This document shows, in pieces, positions 1 to 8,980 of a stretch of DNA of 46,600 bases. Position 1 is the stretch's first letter; each line of letters begins with the position of its first letter. Where the stretch lies: the NCBI GenBank assembly GCA_902551855.1, contig CACDER010000004.1, forward strand, positions 1 through 46,600, read 5' to 3'. A program made the translations under genes and the position numbers. Origin of the DNA: an uncultured Cryomorphaceae bacterium (GTDB lineage Bacteria; Bacteroidota; Bacteroidia; Flavobacteriales; UBA7430). The notes beneath the pieces are model-generated. The model was given only the letters and a program-made list of their open reading frames with translations. It made no database searches and had not been told where the DNA came from.

Positions 1-570
1 TGTTTAGGGACGCCTGAATTAACTATTTTTGAAATGGTTGGTGCTTATTCAACATTTGTAAATAAAGGAGTTTATATTTCACCAATATTTTTAAATAGGA
101 TAGAGGATAAAAATGGAATTATTTTAGAGGAATTTTCAACCAAATCAAAAGAAGTTTTAAGCGAGGATAAAGCTTATGTGATGATTAATTTACTTAAAGG
201 AGTAATTAATGAAGGATCTGGTATTAGATTGAGATGGAAATATGGGTTTAAAAATGAAATTGCTGGTAAAACTGGTACAACTCAAAATCAATCTGATGGA
301 TGGTTTGTAGGTATGGTTCCAAATCTTGTAACTGGAGTATGGACTGGTGCTGAAGATAGAGCAGTTCATTTTAGAGATATTTCTTTGGGACAAGGAGCAA
401 ATATGTCTTTGCCAACTTGGGCTGAATTTATGAAAAAAGCTTATGAAGATAAAAGCCTGAATATTTCAAAATCTCCTTTCAATGAACCTCCAAATTTTTC
501 ATTTGAATTAGATTGTGATAATTTAGAAAATGGATTTAATAATTTTGATGAAGATATAATTGAATTTTAA
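1..570 (+). CDS. Class A penicillin-binding protein (PBP1A-like), 3' part
   Basis: This is the C-terminal part of a bifunctional peptidoglycan transglycosylase/transpeptidase acting at the outer face of the inner membrane. The reading frame is open from base 1 (CLGTPELTIFEMVG...), so the ORF-track start at 34 is only an internal Met and the gene begins outside the window. The visible piece carries the KTGTT box of the penicillin-binding transpeptidase domain, followed by DGWFVGMVPNLVTGVWTG, the typical strand after KTG in PBP1A proteins. The catalytic SxxK and the glycosyltransferase domain lie upstream and cannot be checked. The tail after about residue 140 of the ORF is low-complexity and acidic, as often seen in Bacteroidota PBP1A. 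The CoA-transferase gene starts 2 nt after the stop, so co-transcription is likely. Confidence 0.9.
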   Translation, partial: CLGTPELTIFEMVGAYSTFVNKGVYISPIFLNRIEDKNGIILEEFSTKSKEVLSEDKAYVMINLLKGVINEGSGIRLRWKYGFKNEIAGKTGTTQNQSDGWFVGMVPNLVTGVWTGAEDRAVHFRDISLGQGANMSLPTWAEFMKKAYEDKSLNISKSPFNEPPNFSFELDCDNLENGFNNFDEDIIEF

Positions 571-572
571 TT

Positions 573-1281
573 ATGATTAATAAAAAAGTTAAAAATGTTC
601 AGATAGCGTTAGAAGGGGTAAAAAATGGTATGACTTTTATGCTTGGAGGGTTTGGTTTGTGTGGTATACCTGAAAATTGTATAAGTGAATTATTTAGAAG
701 AAATATTAAAGATATAACTTGTATTTCAAATAATGCAGGTGTTGATAATTTTGGTTTAGGTATTCTTTTAAAAAATCATCAAATTAAAAAAAATGATATC
801 TTCTTATGTTGGAGAAAATAGTGAGTTTGAAAAACAAATGCTAAATGGAGATTTAGATGTTGATTTAATTCCTCAAGGAAATCTCGCAGAAAGGTGCCGT
901 GCTGGAGGTGCAGGAATTCCAGCATTTTTTTCACCTTCAGGTTATGGTACTGAGGTAGCTAAGGGTAAAGAGATTAGGGTGTTTAATGGAAAAAATTATA
1001 TATTAGAAACTGCTCTGAATGCAGATTTTTCTTTTGTAAAAGCATGGAAAGGAGATGAGTCAGGAAATTTAATATATAAACATACTGCAAGAAATTTTAA
1101 TCCAATGATGGCAATGGCTGGTAAGATTACTGTTGCAGAAGTTGAGATTCTTCTTCCTGCTGGCAGTTTAGATCCTAATCAAATTCACACTCCTGGTATT
1201 TTTGTACAGAGAATATTTAAAGGAAAAAAATTTGAAAAAAGAATTGAAAAATTAACTTTTACAAAATATGGCTCTAACTAA
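573..1281 (+). pseudogene. scoA: Succinyl-CoA:3-ketoacid CoA-transferase subunit A, frameshifted at an A8 tract
   Basis: Subunit A of the OXCT/SCOT-type CoA-transferase, which moves CoA between succinyl-CoA and acetoacetate. The N-terminal half (MINKKVKNV..., with the glycine-rich GGFGLCGIPEN segment) lies in one frame, 573-821. The rest, beginning MISSYVGEN and containing RAGGAGIPAFFSPSGYGT, lies in the +1 frame, 793-1281. The two halves match contiguous parts of the family and meet exactly at a run of eight A (786-793). With seven A the protein would read through as QIKKMISSYVGEN at about the normal 235 residues. The gene is therefore a one-base homopolymer insertion: a sequencing error, a real inactivation, or rescue by slippage. 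It overlaps scoB by 14 nt, as expected for a coupled two-subunit operon. Confidence 0.85.
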
Positions 1282-1933
1282 ATCTCAGATTGCTATTAGA
1301 ATTGCACAAGAATTAAAAGATGGATATTATGTTAATTTAGGTATAGGAATTCCAACACTTGTAGCAAATTATGTTTCATCAAATATTTCTATTGAATTTC
1401 ATTCAGAGAATGGAATTTTAGGTGTTGGGCCATATCCAATTAAAGGGAAAGAGGATGCTGATTTGATTAATGCTGGCAAAGAAACCATTACTTTCTCAAA
1501 AGGATCTGTTATTTTTGACTCTTCTACAAGCTTTAATATGATAAGAGGAAACCATGTTGACTTAACTATTTTAGGAGCTATGGAGGTTTCTCAAAATGGT
1601 GATATTGCCAATTGGAAAATTCCTGGTAAAATGGTTAAAGGTATGGGGGGAGCAATGGATTTAGTTGCATCTTCAAAAAATATTATTGTAGCAATGATGC
1701 ACAAAAGTAAATCTGGTAAATCAAAATTATTAAAAAAATGTAGTTTACCTTTAACAGGTGTTAACTGTGTTAAAAAAATTGTAACTGACCTAGGTGTATT
1801 TAATATAACAATCGATGGGAAGTTTAAATTAATTGAAAGAGCACCAAATGTTTCTATTTCAGAAATAGTTAAATTTACGGAGGGAGAACTTATAATAGAT
1901 AATAATATTCCAGAAATGGACCTAAATAGTTAA
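1268..1933 (+). CDS. scoB: Succinyl-CoA:3-ketoacid CoA-transferase subunit B
   Basis: Subunit B of the SCOT-type CoA-transferase, 221 residues, a usual length for the separate B chain. It shows the NLGIGIPTLVANY segment near the N-terminus and the HSENGILGVGPYP motif near residue 46. The Glu of SENG is the family's catalytic residue that forms the enzyme-CoA thioester. A later GGAMDLVASSKNIIVAM segment is also typical. The start lies inside the 3' end of scoA, so translation is probably coupled. That matters here because scoA is frameshifted: ribosomes staying in the first scoA frame stop at 821 and would not reach the scoB start. The stop codon overlaps the stop of the convergent dehydrogenase gene. 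Confidence 0.93.
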   Translation: MALTKSQIAIRIAQELKDGYYVNLGIGIPTLVANYVSSNISIEFHSENGILGVGPYPIKGKEDADLINAGKETITFSKGSVIFDSSTSFNMIRGNHVDLTILGAMEVSQNGDIANWKIPGKMVKGMGGAMDLVASSKNIIVAMMHKSKSGKSKLLKKCSLPLTGVNCVKKIVTDLGVFNITIDGKFKLIERAPNVSISEIVKFTEGELIIDNNIPEMDLNS

Positions 1934-2871
1934 ATCTTAGTAACTATTTTTTTAATTTTTTTTATTAATACATTTGAAAGTTTTTTGTATGATTCATGTG
2001 TTATTCCGGCAATATGAGGAGTAAATATAATGTTGTTTCTTTCAAATAACTTATCCATGTACTTAAATTTTGAGGTATTTTTTTCATAAAAAGAATTATC
2101 TTCAAACTCAAGTACATCAAGACATGCTCCCAATATTTTTTTTGAAATAATACCTTTATTAATTGTATTCATGTTGACAACTTTACCCCTTGAGGAATTA
2201 ATTATATAAAATGGTTTATTCATATTATCTAAAAAAATGTCATTAAAAAAATAATGATTACTTGAATTATAAGGAATATGTAGACTTATAATATCAGCCT
2301 GTTTATAAATTTCATCTAGCTTACATTCTATAACATATTTATTAGAAAAATTAGATTTAAATTTATCATATACCAAAATCTTACAATCAAACCCTGATAA
2401 GCATTTTGCAAAGGCGCTTCCTGTATTACCATAACCTAATATTCCAAAGGTTTTTCCACTTATCTCAATTCCAATATTTGACTTTCTGTCCCATATCTTA
2501 TTTTTTATTTGAAAATTAGCAGTATTAATTTTATTAAATAAAGTTAAAATCATTCCTATACAGTGCTCTGCAACAGCTTGTTTGTTGCCTTCTCCGGAAG
2601 AGATTATCTGAATATTTCTTTTTTTAGCTTCTATTAAATCAATATTTTCAAGGCCGGCTCCATATCTTGCAATAAATTTTAGATTTTTACAGCTTTTTAA
2701 AAAATTTATATCAATATTAATTCTTGAGCGAATGATTAATCCATCATATTTCCCAATCATATCTTTAATTTGAGAATAGTTTGAATCAAAATCTTCGAAA
2801 CAAGTCAATCCTAGTTTAGCTAATTCATTTTTAAGAGATAAATGTACTCTATCTATTATTAGTATTTTCAT
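1930..2871 (-). CDS. D-isomer 2-hydroxyacid dehydrogenase (SerA-like)
   Basis: NAD-dependent D-2-hydroxyacid dehydrogenase of the SerA/PdxB/GyaR superfamily, 313 residues and without a C-terminal ACT domain. The Rossmann nucleotide-binding motif is FGILGYGNTGSAF (GxGxxG) near residue 144. The substrate/catalytic triad is recognisable as Arg in NSSRGKVVN, Glu in CLDVLEFE and His in FTPHIAGIT. The substrate could be 3-phosphoglycerate or another 2-hydroxyacid. The sequence alone does not settle this, and the lack of an ACT domain argues against a fully regulated SerA. It is the last gene of the leftward serS-to-dehydrogenase cluster and directly abuts mgtE (2871/2872). Confidence 0.88.
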   Translation of the reverse strand: MKILIIDRVHLSLKNELAKLGLTCFEDFDSNYSQIKDMIGKYDGLIIRSRINIDINFLKSCKNLKFIARYGAGLENIDLIEAKKRNIQIISSGEGNKQAVAEHCIGMILTLFNKINTANFQIKNKIWDRKSNIGIEISGKTFGILGYGNTGSAFAKCLSGFDCKILVYDKFKSNFSNKYVIECKLDEIYKQADIISLHIPYNSSNHYFFNDIFLDNMNKPFYIINSSRGKVVNMNTINKGIISKKILGACLDVLEFEDNSFYEKNTSKFKYMDKLFERNNIIFTPHIAGITHESYKKLSNVLIKKIKKIVTKI

Positions 2872-4218
2872 TTATTTCAAAAAATAATTACCTATTAAAA
2901 AGTATATATATAAACCTAGTATATCATTAACCGTAGTAATAAAAGGCCCAGTGGCTAGCGCAGGGTCAATGTTATATTTATGTAAAATTAGTGGTATTGA
3001 TGTTCCAAAAATTGAAGCAAATATAATTACAACCATCAAAGATAAACTAACAGTCAGATAGATATTTGATGAATACCCTAGTAAATACGTAATCACAATA
3101 ACTAATAAACAACATATTATTGAATTTACAAGAGCGACCAATAATTCCTTAAATAATTTTTTTGTTATAGATTCTAATTCAATACTGTTACTGGCTAGTC
3201 CTTGAACTATAATTGCGGCTGACTGTACTCCAACGTTACCCCCCATAGCAGCAATTAAGGGTGTAAAAAAAGCAAGTTCAATATTTTTTTTTAGGTCAAA
3301 AAATCCGATTATTTCAGCCCCAATTATGCCTCCAAATAATCCAATAATCAACCAAGGAATTCTAGCTCTTGTTATTGTAGCAATATTATCATTTGATTTA
3401 ACTGTTTCAGATATACCTGATGCCATATTATAGTCCTCCATAGCTTCTTCTTTAATAACATCAACAACATCGTCAATGGTTATTCTTCCAATGAGTCTTC
3501 CTAAATTATCAACAACAGGAATAACTACCAAATCATATTTTTCAATCATTATACTTACTTTTTCTCTATTTATGTTTTCCGATACATAAAAAATTTTTGA
3601 ATTGTAAATTTGTTTAATAATTTCACTTTCATCAGCCATTAAAAGTTTTTTTAATGACAATGTTCCTAAAAGTTTATTTTGGTTGTCTACTACATATATT
3701 GAATAAACCTTATCAATATTTTTGGTTTGTTTCCTCATCTCTCTCACACATCTTAAAACAGTCCAGTTTATATTAACTTTGATTAATTCTTTAGCCATAA
3801 GAGATCCTGCTGAATTTTCGTCGTAAGTTAGTAAGCTTTTAATATTTTTTGCCTGATCAACATCTTCAATATGCGATAATACCTCCTTTTTTTTTGTTAA
3901 GGAAAGCTTAGAGATTATGTTTGTAGCGTCATCAGATTCTAAATTTTCAATTAATTTTTCAGCAATTTCTTTTGAGGAGAGATTTTTTAAAATGTAGTTT
4001 TGTACTTCGTCTTCCAATTCAAGTAATATTTCTGCAGATTTCTCGGAACTAAATATTTGGAATAAGGTATTTCTATTGTGAGAATCTAGTTTATGGATAA
4101 TTGACGCAATATCTGCGGGATGATATCCCGCCATCATTTTTTTTATTACTCCTAATTCATTTTTTTTTAATTTTATTGAAATATTCGTAATTAATTCTTT
4201 AGTTAAATTAAAATTCAT
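2872..4218 (-). CDS. mgtE: Magnesium transporter MgtE
   Basis: MgtE-family Mg2+ channel of the inner membrane, 448 residues, close to the size of the Thermus protein. The order is complete: an N-terminal helical superhelical domain (about residues 1-125, including AGYHPADIASIIH), two CBS domains (about 135-250, starting at AGSLMAKELIKV and including IPVVDNLGRLIGRITIDDVVDV), then five predicted membrane helices (about 285-445). The first membrane segment reads PWLIIGLFGGIIGAEIIGFF, and the last contains the conserved DPALATGPFITTVNDILG stretch, whose Asp forms the Mg2+ site of the family. The start overlaps the rsmA stop by 4 nt, so the two genes are translationally linked. Confidence 0.95.
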   Translation of the reverse strand: MNFNLTKELITNISIKLKKNELGVIKKMMAGYHPADIASIIHKLDSHNRNTLFQIFSSEKSAEILLELEDEVQNYILKNLSSKEIAEKLIENLESDDATNIISKLSLTKKKEVLSHIEDVDQAKNIKSLLTYDENSAGSLMAKELIKVNINWTVLRCVREMRKQTKNIDKVYSIYVVDNQNKLLGTLSLKKLLMADESEIIKQIYNSKIFYVSENINREKVSIMIEKYDLVVIPVVDNLGRLIGRITIDDVVDVIKEEAMEDYNMASGISETVKSNDNIATITRARIPWLIIGLFGGIIGAEIIGFFDLKKNIELAFFTPLIAAMGGNVGVQSAAIIVQGLASNSIELESITKKLFKELLVALVNSIICCLLVIVITYLLGYSSNIYLTVSLSLMVVIIFASIFGTSIPLILHKYNIDPALATGPFITTVNDILGLYIYFLIGNYFLK

Positions 4219-4985
4219 GACAAATTATTTTCAATTAGATTTGTAAGATAAATAAAATCCTCAACACTTAAATTTTCAGCTCTTAAAGATAGTAAGGGAG
4301 AATTGATTTTGTTAACAAAACTTGGATCAAGTGTATTTTTTATTTTTTTTCTTCTTTTATTGAAAGTTGACTTAATAATTGATTTGAATAATTTTTCATT
4401 ACAATGAATTTTTTTTCTTCTATTCCTTTTAAATAAAAGTACTCCAGATTTCACTCTAGGTATAGGGTAAAAAGAATTTTCATTTACAGTAAATTTATAT
4501 TCGATATCGTAATAAGTTTGCATAAGTACTGATAAAATTCCATAATTTTTCGAATTTGGTGGACTTGAAATTCTTTCAGCAACCTCTTTTTGAAACATTC
4601 CAACAATTTCATTAACTTGACAGTTATTGTTATATAAACTGAATAAAATTTGGCTGGAAATATTGTAAGGGAAATTACCTATTATTGCAACTGATTTTGA
4701 AGCTAATAAATTAATATCAAAATTTAAAAAATTATATTCATAAATATTTTCTGATATGGTGGGATATTTTATTTTTAAATATTTAATGGATTCTTTATCA
4801 ATATCTATAAAATAACTTTTACATTTAAGCTTTATAATGTTTTTAGTTAATGCACCTGTTCCAGGACCTACTTCAATTATTGTATCATAATTTTTAAGTG
4901 TTAATAGATCAACAATCTTTTGGGAAATTTTTTGATCTGTTAAAAAATGTTGACCAAATTTTTTCTTTGGTTTAATTAATTTCAC
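4215..4985 (-). CDS. rsmA: 16S rRNA dimethyltransferase RsmA (KsgA)
   Basis: Dimethylates the two adjacent adenines in the 3'-terminal hairpin of 16S rRNA during late 30S assembly. The 256-residue length is normal. Visible motifs are KKKFGQHFLTD at residues 7-17, the SAM-binding EVGPGTGALT at 38-47, the acidic ribose-binding residues in FIDIDKES around 59-66, and the catalytic NFPYNIS at 104-110 (NLPY type). The C-terminal domain contains FNKRRKKIKNTL, the usual RNA-contacting basic stretch. It sits between a TPR protein and mgtE, an arrangement I recall from flavobacterial genomes. Confidence 0.96.
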   Translation of the reverse strand: MKLIKPKKKFGQHFLTDQKISQKIVDLLTLKNYDTIIEVGPGTGALTKNIIKLKCKSYFIDIDKESIKYLKIKYPTISENIYEYNFLNFDINLLASKSVAIIGNFPYNISSQILFSLYNNNCQVNEIVGMFQKEVAERISSPPNSKNYGILSVLMQTYYDIEYKFTVNENSFYPIPRVKSGVLLFKRNRRKKIHCNEKLFKSIIKSTFNKRRKKIKNTLDPSFVNKINSPLLSLRAENLSVEDFIYLTNLIENNLS

Positions 4986-6788
4986 TTAATATTCATTTAA
5001 AATTCTATATCTTTTTTTTGATTCAGTTATAAAAAAACTATCGTCATAGTCAGTTATAATTTTTTCATATACTAAAATAGCTAATTCGTAATCTTTTAGA
5101 AAATTTTCAGCAATTTTTGCTTTTGCAAATAAGGCATCGTCAGCTATTATATCATAAGGGTAAAAAGTTATAATTTGATCAAGAATTTCAATTGCATGTA
5201 TATACTTCTTTTCTTTAAGTCTAATTTTGTGTTGTAAAAATAAAGCCTCATCAACTAGTGAATGATTAGGATAGTTTATTATAATACTATCTAAAATATT
5301 AAATGAATCAAATAATTTATTTTGAAAAAATAATAAATCGGCTTTTGAAAAAAGACTCATTGTAACATTTGTAGTATCTAAATTTAAATTGTCTTGGATT
5401 AATAACGAAAGATGCATTGCATCATTAGCAATAAGTTTAGAAGTTGATTTTTTTAGAACATCCAGCTGTGCTTGAGCCCATTCAAATTCTCCATTATAAT
5501 ATGATATTTTCGCTCTTTTAAATTTAGCTAAATGTCCAATTTTATCATTTCTAAATGAATTTTGAACTTGAGAGTAAACAATGATTGCGTCCCAGATTTT
5601 ATTGTCTAAGAGTAAAATATCACCAAGTAAGATTTTACATTTTGCCAATGATTCATTTTTTATATTGGGTATGCTTAGTGTTTTTTTTATGGTATTAGTT
5701 GCATTTTCAATATTATGAATATAAAAAGCTTGAATTTCTGCTAAATTTTTTATTATGAATACTGAATTTTTATTTTCTCCAATTGTTTTAATAGTCTCTA
5801 TATATTCAGATTCAAGTTTAATCCACAAATTTTTATTTAGTAAGTTTTCGTCTTTTAATTTTTCATATTTTGTTTTTAACTTTAAGAAATTAGCTTCGTA
5901 AAAAAAATCTGAATTTCTTCCTTCGTCATGGTAGTAATTGAAACACATAATTGCATTTTCGTAATCATCATTTTCAAGACAGATTTTACCTAAGTCAAAA
6001 ATTTCATTTTGATTTAAATTATTCTTTAAGTCCAAGGATTTCATCAATTCAAAGGCCGCTAAAAAGTTTTTTTCTTGAATATATAACCATATAAGAATAT
6101 TAAATACATCACTATTCTCATGATTTAAAGATATACTTATCAGTTTTTCTTTTAATATAACATTATTTTCGCTTTCAGAGTCCTCTGTAGTTGTTCTTTT
6201 GAAAATATTTTTGACATTTTGAAGATATTCTTTATTAGTAATAATTAATCTTATATAATTTTCGTACATTAAATCTAATTTACCCATTTCTCCATAAATT
6301 CTAGCAATATGATATCTCAGGTTAGATCTATTTGTATTTTGAAGTGCAATTTGATATACTTTTAAAGTTAACTCTAGATAATTATATTTTTTAAATCTAT
6401 TTGCTATGAGGTTTATTCTTTGGAAATTATTTTCGATAATATTCATAACTTCATTAAAAATTTTAGACGATTTTTTTGTTTGATCTTTTAAATTATAAAT
6501 ATGCCCAAGGTCAACTAATACAGAGGTATTATTTTTTTTAAACTTATAATATTTGAGACAGAGTCTTTCAGCGTTATCGAGCTCATTTAAATTAATGTAG
6601 CAATCTAATAATTTTTCATAAAACTTATAAATTTTATTTTTGGTATAAAGATTATAATATATTTCTTTTGCTTGATTATATAAGTTTGAATTAAAATAAT
6701 TTTTTGCCATATTTTCATCTAAATTCTGTTGACTCAACAAAATATTTGATATAGAAAATAATAATAAAATTAATTTTAGTTTACTCAT
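4986..6788 (-). CDS. Secreted tetratricopeptide-repeat protein
   Basis: A 600-residue protein with a cleavable signal peptide (about residues 1-19, hydrophobic LILLLFSISNILLS, then QQ), so periplasmic or outer-membrane associated. The rest is built of helical repeats of TPR type. These include segments such as YNQAKEIYYNLY, LDNAERLCLKYY and YENAIMCFNYY, and a C-terminal block (FDSFNILDSIIINYPNHSLVDEAL onward) that resembles the YbgF/BamD-type TPRs found in other envelope proteins. No catalytic motif is visible and the function is unknown. It overlaps the stop of the upstream lipoprotein-like gene by one base (TAATG) and abuts rsmA, so the three are probably on one transcript. Confidence 0.8.
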   Translation of the reverse strand: MSKLKLILLLFSISNILLSQQNLDENMAKNYFNSNLYNQAKEIYYNLYTKNKIYKFYEKLLDCYINLNELDNAERLCLKYYKFKKNNTSVLVDLGHIYNLKDQTKKSSKIFNEVMNIIENNFQRINLIANRFKKYNYLELTLKVYQIALQNTNRSNLRYHIARIYGEMGKLDLMYENYIRLIITNKEYLQNVKNIFKRTTTEDSESENNVILKEKLISISLNHENSDVFNILIWLYIQEKNFLAAFELMKSLDLKNNLNQNEIFDLGKICLENDDYENAIMCFNYYHDEGRNSDFFYEANFLKLKTKYEKLKDENLLNKNLWIKLESEYIETIKTIGENKNSVFIIKNLAEIQAFYIHNIENATNTIKKTLSIPNIKNESLAKCKILLGDILLLDNKIWDAIIVYSQVQNSFRNDKIGHLAKFKRAKISYYNGEFEWAQAQLDVLKKSTSKLIANDAMHLSLLIQDNLNLDTTNVTMSLFSKADLLFFQNKLFDSFNILDSIIINYPNHSLVDEALFLQHKIRLKEKKYIHAIEILDQIITFYPYDIIADDALFAKAKIAENFLKDYELAILVYEKIITDYDDSFFITESKKRYRILNEY

Positions 6789-7420
6789 TATTTAGATTGT
6801 GAATTGTTGATTTGTATAAAAATACCATCAAGTTTGTTATCCATTTTTTTAAAACTTAAAATTGAACTATCAAGCTTAATTGATAATTTATTAATAAACG
6901 TAGTATTTTGAAGAATAATTTTATTTTCATCTATTAAAAATTTTTCAAATTCATATTTATTAAGGTAATCCCATTTTAAGTCATTAAATAAATTATTCAC
7001 TTGAGTTTTTGAAAAAATTACTTTTTCGTTAAGACTGGAAAATTCTTCTTTAAGTTTAATAAAATTTGATCTAAAATTAGAGTATTTTATTAAAGTTTCA
7101 TCAGTCCAATAATAATTAATTGATTTGAAAATAGGTTTATCTAGAAAAATAAGTTTACTATCGATTTCAGATATTTTATCAATTAACAAAAAATTTAACA
7201 TTTTAATATTTTGAGATTGTATATCAATTGTTGAAATCATTTTCTTAACTTCATTTTCTTCTCTCTGAAATTTAAAATTACATGAAAAAAAAAATATACA
7301 AATCAGAAAAATTTTTTTAAATAATTTAAAGTTTGTAAAATTTAAATTGATGTATTCAAAATTAAATTTCAGAAAATCCACAGTATGAATGAAGAATCTT
7401 GGGTATAAAAATTTTTTCAT
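6788..7420 (-). CDS. Putative lipoprotein of unknown function, start uncertain
   Basis: I do not recognise a family. The 210-residue ORF contains a hydrophobic stretch FKKIFLICIFFFSC near residues 34-47 that looks like a lipoprotein signal with Cys47 as lipid acceptor. It is preceded by a basic n-region and followed by a charged helical region (QREENEVKKMIS...). The only ATG before this stretch is at 7420, which would put 46 residues ahead of the Cys and overlap serS by 59 nt. A GTG at 7381 shortens this slightly. The real start may be a non-canonical codon nearer the hydrophobic stretch, or the frame may be altered. It lies between serS and the secreted TPR protein, suggesting an envelope role. 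Confidence 0.6.
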   Translation of the reverse strand: MKKFLYPRFFIHTVDFLKFNFEYINLNFTNFKLFKKIFLICIFFFSCNFKFQREENEVKKMISTIDIQSQNIKMLNFLLIDKISEIDSKLIFLDKPIFKSINYYWTDETLIKYSNFRSNFIKLKEEFSSLNEKVIFSKTQVNNLFNDLKWDYLNKYEFEKFLIDENKIILQNTTFINKLSIKLDSSILSFKKMDNKLDGIFIQINNSQSK

Positions 7421-8630
7421 TTATTTGGTTATTTTCTAATATTGCTGCAATTATTCTTGGAAGAGCCAGTGATGAGCCATTTAAAGTATGACAGAATTCA
7501 ATTTTATTTTCTTTATTTTTAAATCTAAGTTTTAATCTATTAGCTTGAAAATCCTCAAAATTTGAGACTGAACTAACTTCTAACCATTTTTTTTGTGCTG
7601 CAGAAAATACTTCAAAATCATAAGTAATCGACGAAGCAAAACTCGTATCTCCCCCACACAATTTTAATATTCTATATGGAAGATTTAGCTCACTTAAAAT
7701 TGCTGATATATGATCAATCATTGAATGAAGGCTCGTTTGAGAATTTGAGGGCTTATCAATTTTTACTATTTCAACTTTATCAAATTGATGAAGTCTGTTT
7801 AGCCCTCTAACATTTTTTCCATACGAACCTGCCTCTCTTCTGAAACAAGGAGTATAAGCAGTTAAATTAATTGGCAAATCTTTTTCCTTTATAATTTTAT
7901 TTTTATATAAATTTGTCAAAGGGACTTCAGCTGTTGGAATTAAGTATAAATTGTCTTCTTTTACGAAGTACATTTGACCGTCTTTATCAGGTAGTTGCCC
8001 CGTTCCAAATGCAGAATTTTCGTTTACAACTATAGGTGGCGAGATTTCTTTATAACCAGCATTTATATTTTTGTCTAAAAAATAATTTATTAGTCCTCTT
8101 TGAAGTTTTGCACCTTTACCTATGAACACAGGAAATCCAGTACCAGTAATATTAACCCCATTTTCAAAATCTATTATATTTTTATTGACTGCGATTTCCC
8201 AATGGGGCTTTGCATTATTATCTAAGGTGGGTATTTCCCCTTTTTGAAAAATAATTTCATTGTTGAGTTCGTTATTTCCCTGAGGGACTGAAGAATTAGG
8301 TATATTAGGAATTAACACTAACTTACTTTTAATTAATTTCTGAGTTTTTTTTAAAGATTCAGTTAAATCCTTAGACTGTTCTTTCAGAGATAAAGTTGTA
8401 TTTTTTTTTGAATTGGCAAGGTTTACATTACCATTCTTAAAATCATTACCTATTTCTTTTGATAAATTATTAATTTTATTTAAAGTTTGATCTAAGTTTG
8501 TTTGGATTTTTTTTCTCTTTTCATCAAGAATAATCAGTTCATTAATCAAATCTTTTGCATCAAAATTTTTTATTTTAAGAAGTTTAATTGATTTTAATTT
8601 GTTTTGGCTTAAAAATGATAAATTTAACAT
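7362..8630 (-). CDS. serS: Seryl-tRNA synthetase
   Basis: Class II synthetase charging tRNA-Ser, 422 residues as usual. The N-terminal ~110 residues form the long antiparallel coiled-coil arm (KRKKIQTNLDQTLNKINNLSKEIG... then LKEQSKDLTESLKKTQK) that grips the extra arm of tRNA-Ser. Motif 2 is recognisable as PCFRREAGSYGKNVRGLNRLHQF, and motif 3 as NGSSLALPRIIAAILEN, a form typical of Bacteroidota. The TAEVPLTN serine-binding stretch is present. It is the first gene of the leftward serS-to-dehydrogenase cluster. The rpmA terminator lies just upstream, so a separate promoter is expected, although I could not pick a convincing box in the 70-nt gap. Confidence 0.96.
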   Translation of the reverse strand: MLNLSFLSQNKLKSIKLLKIKNFDAKDLINELIILDEKRKKIQTNLDQTLNKINNLSKEIGNDFKNGNVNLANSKKNTTLSLKEQSKDLTESLKKTQKLIKSKLVLIPNIPNSSVPQGNNELNNEIIFQKGEIPTLDNNAKPHWEIAVNKNIIDFENGVNITGTGFPVFIGKGAKLQRGLINYFLDKNINAGYKEISPPIVVNENSAFGTGQLPDKDGQMYFVKEDNLYLIPTAEVPLTNLYKNKIIKEKDLPINLTAYTPCFRREAGSYGKNVRGLNRLHQFDKVEIVKIDKPSNSQTSLHSMIDHISAILSELNLPYRILKLCGGDTSFASSITYDFEVFSAAQKKWLEVSSVSNFEDFQANRLKLRFKNKENKIEFCHTLNGSSLALPRIIAAILENNQINEKIFIPKILHSYCGFSEI

Positions 8631-8649
8631 AGTATTGTAAATAAAATCT

Positions 8650-8677
8650 AAAAAAAAAAGCCATTAATGTAATGGCT
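8650..8677 (-). terminator. Rho-independent terminator after rpmA
   Basis: On the minus strand an 8-bp perfect stem (AGCCATTA / TAATGGCT) with a 3-nt loop is followed by ten T. It sits about 20 nt past the rpmA stop and before serS, closing the rplU-rpmA transcript. It is the cleanest intrinsic terminator in the window. Confidence 0.85.
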
Positions 8678-8699
8678 CTATAATATTAGGGTAATGTAA

Positions 8700-8960
8700 T
8701 CATTTAGAAAAGGGTAAAATATTAACAAAAGATTTATTATTTCTTTTTTTAATGAATTGGATTGTTCCATTACATAAAGCAAATAAAGTATGATCTTTCC
8801 CCATACCTACGTTGTTGCCTGGATTGTGTTTTGTACCTCTTTGTCTGACAATAATGTTACCAGAAGTAACTTTTTGACCACCAAATATTTTTATACCAAG
8901 TCGTTTTGATTCTGATTCTCTTCCATTTTTGGAACTACCTACACCTTTTTTATGAGCCAT
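8700..8960 (-). CDS. rpmA: 50S ribosomal protein bL27
   Basis: Large-subunit protein bL27, whose N-terminus reaches the peptidyl-transferase centre. The 86-residue length is standard. The sequence opens [22 protein letters not shown] and continues with the conserved [19 protein letters not shown]. The N-terminus begins directly with the mature AHKKG form, without the cleaved extension known from Firmicutes. It follows rplU by 20 nt in the usual rplU-rpmA operon and ends before a strong terminator. Confidence 0.97.
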   Translation of the reverse strand: MAHKKGVGSSKNGRESESKRLGIKIFGGQKVTSGNIIVRQRGTKHNPGNNVGMGKDHTLFALCNGTIQFIKKRNNKSFVNILPFSK

Positions 8961-8980
8961 AATTTAAAATTTAGTTTGTA

